From positions 108,650 to 172,649 of the forward strand of contig CALUIN010000001.1 in the NCBI GenBank assembly GCA_944320745.1: a DNA stretch of 64,000 bases, read 5' to 3'. Both the position numbers and the translations under genes were made by a program. The DNA comes from an uncultured Alloprevotella sp. Its GTDB lineage: Bacteria > Bacteroidota > Bacteroidia > Bacteroidales > Bacteroidaceae. The notes beneath the pieces were generated by a model. It did not search any database. It saw nothing but the letters and a program-made list of their open reading frames with translations, and was not told the DNA's origin. This document shows positions 60,297 to 64,000 of this stretch, one piece after another (within the stretch, counting starts at the first letter, position 1; each line of letters opens with the position of its first letter).

Positions 60297-61199
60297 TTAG
60301 TCACCCCAGTCCACCTTGGCGCTCGACCTTACGCTGACATCGCGCCGGTCGGACTTTGTCGATGCGGCGCGCAGTTCGCCCGTCGTCGCCACGCTGCCCT
60401 CTATCTTCTGGCAGTCGAGCTCGCCGAAGTAGAGCTTGCCGCTCGAGGCCACATCTACGGACAGGCGGTCGGCCCGCAGTTTTCCCTCCATCTCCGCCTG
60501 CGCCATGCTGGCGACGGAGAGGCTGGCCGTCTCCGCCCGCACGTCGCCGGGCAAGTCCACCTGGCCCATGCTGGCGGCGTCTATGCTCAGACGGCCGGCC
60601 TTGACGGCGGCGGACAGGCGGACCTTACCCATGCTGGCGGCATCCACCGACAGGTCATCGCAGCGGACAGCTCCCGTCTCTATGCAGCCCATGCTGGCGG
60701 CATCCAGGCAAAGCGCCGTGCCGTCGAAGTCCGGCATCACGATTTTGCCCATACTGGCGGCGCGCAACTCCAGACGGTCCGCCGCGACGGGGCGCGTCGC
60801 CTCGATGCTCCCAAGCGACACGGCTTCCATCCGGCCGACCGCCGGGCCTGTCACGTAGACCACCGCTTCCGCTTCCTTCGTTTTGTCCCCGTCCCGGCTG
60901 TCGCCGCGCAGTCTGGCACACAGTTCGCCGTCCTCAACCTTCACTTCCAGACGGTCTGCCCAGCGGGAGTCTACTTCGCCCGTTACGCGGACGGGGCCCT
61001 CGCCCGGCGTGTAGACCACACGCACGGTAGTCTTCGCGCTGAGCGCGTCAAATTCGCCCACGTCGAACGTCAGCGTGGTGCGCCCGGCGTCTGCTTTCTG
61101 GGTCAAAGCCGCCGCGCCGGAGCGCTGCGCACACCCAGACAAGGTGAGGCACGACAGGCCTGCCACCGTCAGCAATAAGGAAAATGCCAGTTTCTTCAT
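60297..61199 (-). CDS. DUF2807 (GIN-domain) lipoprotein, ASMG-type repeats
   Basis: A 300-residue lipoprotein (lipobox LTLSGC, Cys22 or so), first gene of the trio. Shared blocks are LTFDVGEFDALSAKTTVRVVYTPGEG and VVYVTGPAVGRME. The repeats of 20-21 residues carry AASMG at each turn (AASMGKIVM, AASMGCIET, AASMGKVRL, AASMGQVDL), then VASMAQ and VASSGK. The DNA shows the matching repeat CCCATGCTGGCGGC several times. The -7 box is at 61291-61298. Confidence 0.9.
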   Translation of the reverse strand: MKKLAFSLLLTVAGLSCLTLSGCAQRSGAAALTQKADAGRTTLTFDVGEFDALSAKTTVRVVYTPGEGPVRVTGEVDSRWADRLEVKVEDGELCARLRGDSRDGDKTKEAEAVVYVTGPAVGRMEAVSLGSIEATRPVAADRLELRAASMGKIVMPDFDGTALCLDAASMGCIETGAVRCDDLSVDAASMGKVRLSAAVKAGRLSIDAASMGQVDLPGDVRAETASLSVASMAQAEMEGKLRADRLSVDVASSGKLYFGELDCQKIEGSVATTGELRAASTKSDRRDVSVRSSAKVDWGD

Positions 61200-61290
61200 A
61201 GTAAACCATATTAAATGATACGTTCCGGACGCCTCCGCGCGTCCCGCCGCACACTGCGGCAGCCACTGCGCGCAAGCCGTCCGCCTGCGG

Positions 61291-61298
61291 CAAATATA
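61291..61298 (-). promoter_or_regulatory. DUF2807 operon promoter, -7 box TATATTTG
   Basis: TATATTTG followed by CCG on the minus strand, 92 bases before the ATG at 61199. Confidence 0.72.
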
Positions 61299-61425
61299 AG
61301 GAAAATATCATTACGCGGCGCCGTACCCACAAAAAAACGCGGTTTTTTACATCATTTGTCAAGCCGTTCGCCCATCAAAAGCTCCGATTCGTCGAAAATA
61401 TTTTGCCGTATTCCGAAAAAATCGC

Positions 61426-61433
61426 CACTTTTG
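61426..61433 (+). promoter_or_regulatory. DUF4923 gene promoter, CACTTTTG, with TTTG at -33
   Basis: CACTTTTG followed by CAGGAGGA lies 43 bases before the ATG at 61476. A TTTG at 61402-61405 sits 24 bases upstream, the normal -33 to -7 distance. Confidence 0.62.
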
Positions 61434-61475
61434 CAGGAGGAAAAGGAAATATTCAAACAACTAAACACATACTCC

Positions 61476-62153
61476 ATGAACAAGAACCTTGTAATCCCCG
61501 CCGTCATCCTGACGGCCACGCTCTCCTCCTGCGGCACCACAGGCGGCTCCAATCTCCTTTCAGGTCTTGCAGCCGGCGCGCAGCAAGGACAAACGCAGTC
61601 CGGCGAATCGCTCACCGGGCAGCAAGGCACAGGCCTCCTCGGCGGACTCCTCTCCAGCCTGCTCGGCGGCGCAGGCACACTCAGCGCCGAGTCGCTGGCC
61701 GGCACGTGGAGCTACAGCGGCACTGCCTGCGTCTTCGAGTCAGAGAATCTCCTGGCCAAAGCCGGCGGCGCCGTCGCAGCGGGCAAGATAACCCAGCAGC
61801 TCGACGAAGCGCTCCAGAAAGCCGGCATAAACACCGGCGACATCAGCTACACCTTCAACGCCGACGGCACCTACTCCGCCAAGCTCGGCAGCCGAACCAT
61901 CAACGGCCAGTACACGCTCGACGCTGAAGCCCAGACCATCCAGCTTACCTACCTGGCCGGCCTCGGCAAGACCACTTCGCGCATCGTGCGGAGCGGCAAT
62001 ACGCTCCGCCTCCTCTTCGAGGGCAGCAAGCTCCTCCAGCTGTTGCAGGGAGCCAGCGCGCTGACCGGCGGCGCCTCCGGCAGCAGCACGCTCAGCAGCC
62101 TCATCAGCTCCTACGACGGCCTCTACATCGGCCTTGAGCTGCAGAAGAAATGA
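61476..62153 (+). CDS. DUF4923 family lipoprotein
   Basis: A 225-residue lipoprotein (MNKNLVIPAVILTATLSSC, lipobox LSSC, Cys19). A Gly/Gln/Ser-rich linker follows (about 20-70), then the DUF4923 core: SLAGTWSYSGTACVFESENLLAKAGG, ITQQLDEALQKAGI, YTFNADGTYSAKLGSRTINGQYTLD and IVRSGNTLRLLFEGSKLLQLLQ. This family is known in Bacteroidales but has no assigned function; the fold resembles a lipocalin-like barrel. The ATG at 61476 opens the lipoprotein signal; the frame upstream is not signal-like. Confidence 0.88.
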   Translation: MNKNLVIPAVILTATLSSCGTTGGSNLLSGLAAGAQQGQTQSGESLTGQQGTGLLGGLLSSLLGGAGTLSAESLAGTWSYSGTACVFESENLLAKAGGAVAAGKITQQLDEALQKAGINTGDISYTFNADGTYSAKLGSRTINGQYTLDAEAQTIQLTYLAGLGKTTSRIVRSGNTLRLLFEGSKLLQLLQGASALTGGASGSSTLSSLISSYDGLYIGLELQKK

Positions 62154-62187
62154 CACGGCCCCGCGGCCGCGCCGCAACGTACAGAGT

Positions 62188-62220
62188 CCGCCCCGGCGAA
62201 GCGATGCTTCGCCGGGGCGG
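62188..62220 (+). terminator. hairpin, probable terminator after the DUF4923 gene
   Basis: A perfect 15-bp stem (62188-62202 with 62206-62220) with a 3-base loop lies 34 bases after the stop; the tail GTGCTTATTG is weak in T. Confidence 0.65.
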
Positions 62221-62280
62221 GTGCTTATTGTCCGCAGCCCCGCGGGCAGTCCGGCCGCCGCCTCCGACAGGCACTGCAGA

Positions 62281-62345
62281 AACTCGCCTTAGGCCCGTGC
62301 GAACGGGGCTAAGGCGAGTTTCTACGGGCCTAAGGCGCATGGCCG
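62281..62345. repeat. 21-bp CTTAGCCCCGT-type intergenic repeat, locus J, with 18-bp hairpin
   Basis: Between the convergent DUF4923 and fur-type genes a forward unit (62281-62298) and an inverse unit (62303-62320) pair over 18 bp with one mismatch around the loop GCGA. A further inverse-type unit (ACGGGCCTAAGGCG) follows. Confidence 0.9.
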
Positions 62346-62381
62346 CAGGCTATCCGACGACCGCGCGCGGCCTGCTTTCCG

Positions 62382-62879
62382 TCAGGACTCCGGAATTTCC
62401 GAAACGGCGGAACTCCGGGCGCGGGCGGCGCACGCGGGGCAAAGGCCCTTGAGCACGTAGGTGGCGGAATGGAGACGGAAGCCCGCGGGCAGCGCCACCG
62501 TGGGGATGGGCACGCCGCGCAGGCAGTACGTGTGGTGGCAGCGTTCGCAGAAGAAGTGAGTGTGCAGGTCGTCCCACTCCTCGTCGCCCTCCTCCCCGCA
62601 GTGGCAGTCCGCTGCGCAGAGGGCGTACTTCGTCTGCCCCGTGCCGTCGTCGACGGCATGGACCAAGTGATGCCCCAGGAAGAGGGTAAGCGTGCGGAAG
62701 ATGGTGGACTTGTCCACGGTGACCAGTCTGTCCTCCAGGTCGGTCAGGGACAGGGCGCAGGGCGCGTTCTCCATGGTGCGGTAGATGAGCACCCGCAAGG
62801 CGGTGGGCCGGACGCCGCGGCGGAGCAGGGCCTCGTCGGGCCGCAGGGAGGAGTTGTCCGGATGGGATGTGGGAAGCAT
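62382..62879 (-). CDS. Fur family transcriptional regulator
   Basis: A 165-residue regulator. The winged-helix part has GVRPTALRVLIYRTMENAPCALSLTDLEDRL and DKSTIFRTLTLFLGHHLVHAV. The dimer and metal part has HTHFFCERCHHTYCL and a second zinc knuckle LCPACAARA, with a cluster CHCGEEGDEEWDD between. The pattern suits Fur/Zur-type metal sensing. The ATG at 62879 is chosen; a much longer frame reading through the P-type ATPase region is an artefact. It follows the P-type ATPase gene (same strand) and has its own -7 box at 62915-62922, so both may answer to zinc. Confidence 0.9.
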   Translation of the reverse strand: MLPTSHPDNSSLRPDEALLRRGVRPTALRVLIYRTMENAPCALSLTDLEDRLVTVDKSTIFRTLTLFLGHHLVHAVDDGTGQTKYALCAADCHCGEEGDEEWDDLHTHFFCERCHHTYCLRGVPIPTVALPAGFRLHSATYVLKGLCPACAARARSSAVSEIPES

Positions 62880-62914
62880 GGCGCGGAAGTTATCGTTCTT
62901 ACTCTTGCAGGACG

Positions 62915-62922
62915 CAAAGTTA
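62915..62922 (-). promoter_or_regulatory. fur-type gene promoter, -7 box TAACTTTG
   Basis: TAACTTTG followed by CG on the minus strand, 36 bases before the ATG at 62879. Confidence 0.72.
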
Positions 62923-62959
62923 GGAAAAAAAGGCGGGACCACGGCGGAGCGGCCGCCGC

Positions 62960-64000
62960 TTAGGCAGAGGCGAGCTCGCCGGACGGACTGCCGGCAGGCC
63001 GGCCCACGAGGGCTGCGAGCCGCGGCAGGATGAAGACATTGGCCACGCAGAGGAGCGCCACGCCGGTATCGGCCAGGACCGCGAGCCACAGGGGCGCGTA
63101 GCCCACGACGTCGAGCAGGAGCACCGCGAGCTTCACGCCCAGGGCGAGCGCCACGTTGGAGCGGACGAGGGCGCGGGTCTGGCGGGCCAGGCGCATGGCC
63201 TGGGGCAGGAGGGCGAGGCGGTCGCCCAAGAGCGTCACGTCGGCGGCCTGCACGGCGGCATCGCTGCCCGCGCCGCCCATGGCCACGCCGACGTGGGCCA
63301 TGGCCAGTGCGGGCGCGTCGTTGATGCCGTCGCCCACGTAAGCCACGCGGCGGCCGGGCTCGTCGAGCAGGGCCTGCAGGCGGGCGGTCTTGTCGGCGGG
63401 GAGCAGTCCGCCGTACCACTCGGCCACGCCCACGCGGCGGGCCAGGGCTGCCACGGCGCCGGGTTCGTCGCCGGAAAGGATGGCCTGGCGGTCCACGCCG
63501 AGGCGCGACAGGGCGGCAACGACCGCGGGGACTTCGGGCCGCGGCTGGTCGGCGAGCACGATGCTGCCGGCGTAGCGGCCGTCCACGGCCAGGAGGATGC
63601 GGCAGGCGGCGGCATCCTGCGCTGCGGCAGCAGGGAGGGCCACGCCGCTCCCGGCGAGCAGCCGGGCGTTGCCGGCCAGGACTTCGTGGCCGCCGACGCG
63701 GGCCCGGAGGCCGCGCCCGGCCCGCTCCTCGACGTCGGCTGCGGGCTGAAACCCGATCCCGGCGCGGCGGGCCTCGCCCACGACGGCGCGGGCCAAGGGG
63801 TGCGTGCTGCGACTCTCGGCCGCCGCGGCGAGGGCCAGCAGCTGCCGGGCGTCCATCCCCTCGGCCGGGGCGACGCGCTCCACGGCAAACTCGCCGCGCG
63901 TCAGGGTGCCGGTCTTGTCGTAGACCACGGTATTGACGCGCGCCAGGGCGTCAAGATAGTTGCCGCCCTTGAAGAGGACGCCCAGGCGGGAGGCGCGGCC
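62960..64000 (-). CDS. heavy-metal P1B-type ATPase (ZntA/CadA type), C-terminal part
   Basis: The gene is cut by the window end, so its start is not seen; 346 codons are present. It has the phosphorylation site DKTGTLTRGEF, the nucleotide domain with THPLARAV (the HP motif), and YVGDGINDAPALAMAHVGVAMGGAGSDAAVQAADV (the GDGxND hinge), then two membrane helices near the end. This is the metal-transporting P-type ATPase class; the CPx ion motif lies before the window. The Fur-type gene follows after 80 bases. A role in zinc or cadmium export is likely, but the metal is not visible. Confidence 0.92.
   Translation of the reverse strand, partial: GRASRLGVLFKGGNYLDALARVNTVVYDKTGTLTRGEFAVERVAPAEGMDARQLLALAAAAESRSTHPLARAVVGEARRAGIGFQPAADVEERAGRGLRARVGGHEVLAGNARLLAGSGVALPAAAAQDAAACRILLAVDGRYAGSIVLADQPRPEVPAVVAALSRLGVDRQAILSGDEPGAVAALARRVGVAEWYGGLLPADKTARLQALLDEPGRRVAYVGDGINDAPALAMAHVGVAMGGAGSDAAVQAADVTLLGDRLALLPQAMRLARQTRALVRSNVALALGVKLAVLLLDVVGYAPLWLAVLADTGVALLCVANVFILPRLAALVGRPAGSPSGELASA

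Noticed and set aside
6063-62345. Short regular repeats as CRISPR arrays
   Set aside because: The unit is 21 bp with linkers of about 8 bases that recur between loci. There are no 30-base unique spacers and no cas genes.
62382-63419. A single long minus-strand protein covering the fur region and the P-type ATPase
   Set aside because: Only the last 165 codons show Fur-family motifs. The rest is a shadow of the ATPase frame.

Overview
The window is a GC-rich chromosomal segment from a member of the Bacteroidota, almost certainly the order Bacteroidales. The evidence is Bacteroidota-type promoters (TAnnTTTG -7 boxes, mostly without Shine-Dalgarno sequences), the type IX secretion gene porQ beside cmk and ispH, TonB-dependent receptors, DUF4923 and DUF2807 proteins, and glycan and sialic acid catabolic loci of the gut-commensal type. 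The genus cannot be fixed from the sequence. Coding density is high and the GC-rich third codon positions create very long antisense shadow frames, which are left out. I saw no tRNA, rRNA, CRISPR array, transposase or phage gene.

Region by region. (1) 1-6000: the end of rlmN, then pdxA and a tightly packed, partly overlapping operon: nucleotidyltransferase, ATP-grasp-like protein, CDP-alcohol phosphatidyltransferase, YbhN-type membrane protein and HAD phosphatase. It looks like a pathway that activates a polar alcohol with a nucleotide and attaches it to a lipid. (2) 6100-11600: porQ-cmk-ispH on the minus strand, divergent from a TonB-family energy transducer, a polyprenyl synthase and a TatD hydrolase. 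(3) 11700-28000: six glycoside hydrolases on the minus strand (two GH2, GH95-like, GH35, a clan GH-D-like enzyme, GH89) downstream of an AraC regulator, without SusC/SusD. The set suits mucin-type host glycans. The GH89 gene has an in-frame amber stop. (4) 28200-32100: an iron-type alcohol dehydrogenase, a YczE-type membrane/cytidylate-kinase-like fusion, and a second AraC regulator. (5) 32000-39600: a TonB receptor and a sialic acid catabolic set (NanM-like mutarotase, AGE epimerase, NanA lyase, NanQ, NanT). (6) 39900-48700: a GH29 fucosidase with a GH2 enzyme, a tiny basic lipoprotein, and a TolC-HlyD-MFS tripartite efflux operon. (7) 48700-64000: thiL with an outer membrane protein, two peptidases, a patatin, an ATP-grasp-like protein, a second TonB receptor, three tandem DUF2807 proteins, a DUF4923 lipoprotein, a Fur-family regulator and the end of a metal P-type ATPase.

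The most unusual signal is not a gene. Ten intergenic sites spread through the window carry short arrays of a 21-bp unit with the core CTTAGCCCCGT, in either orientation and sometimes inverted to form near-perfect hairpins. The unit length equals two DNA helical turns. All ten arrays lie between genes, most of them just past the 3' end of a gene. I know of no name for this family.

The glycan part reads as a scavenging system. Sialidase products would be taken up and degraded by NanT/NanM/NanQ/NanA/AGE, fucose removed by GH95 and GH29, galactose by GH35/GH2 and the GH-D-like enzyme, and alpha-GlcNAc by GH89 if that gene is functional.
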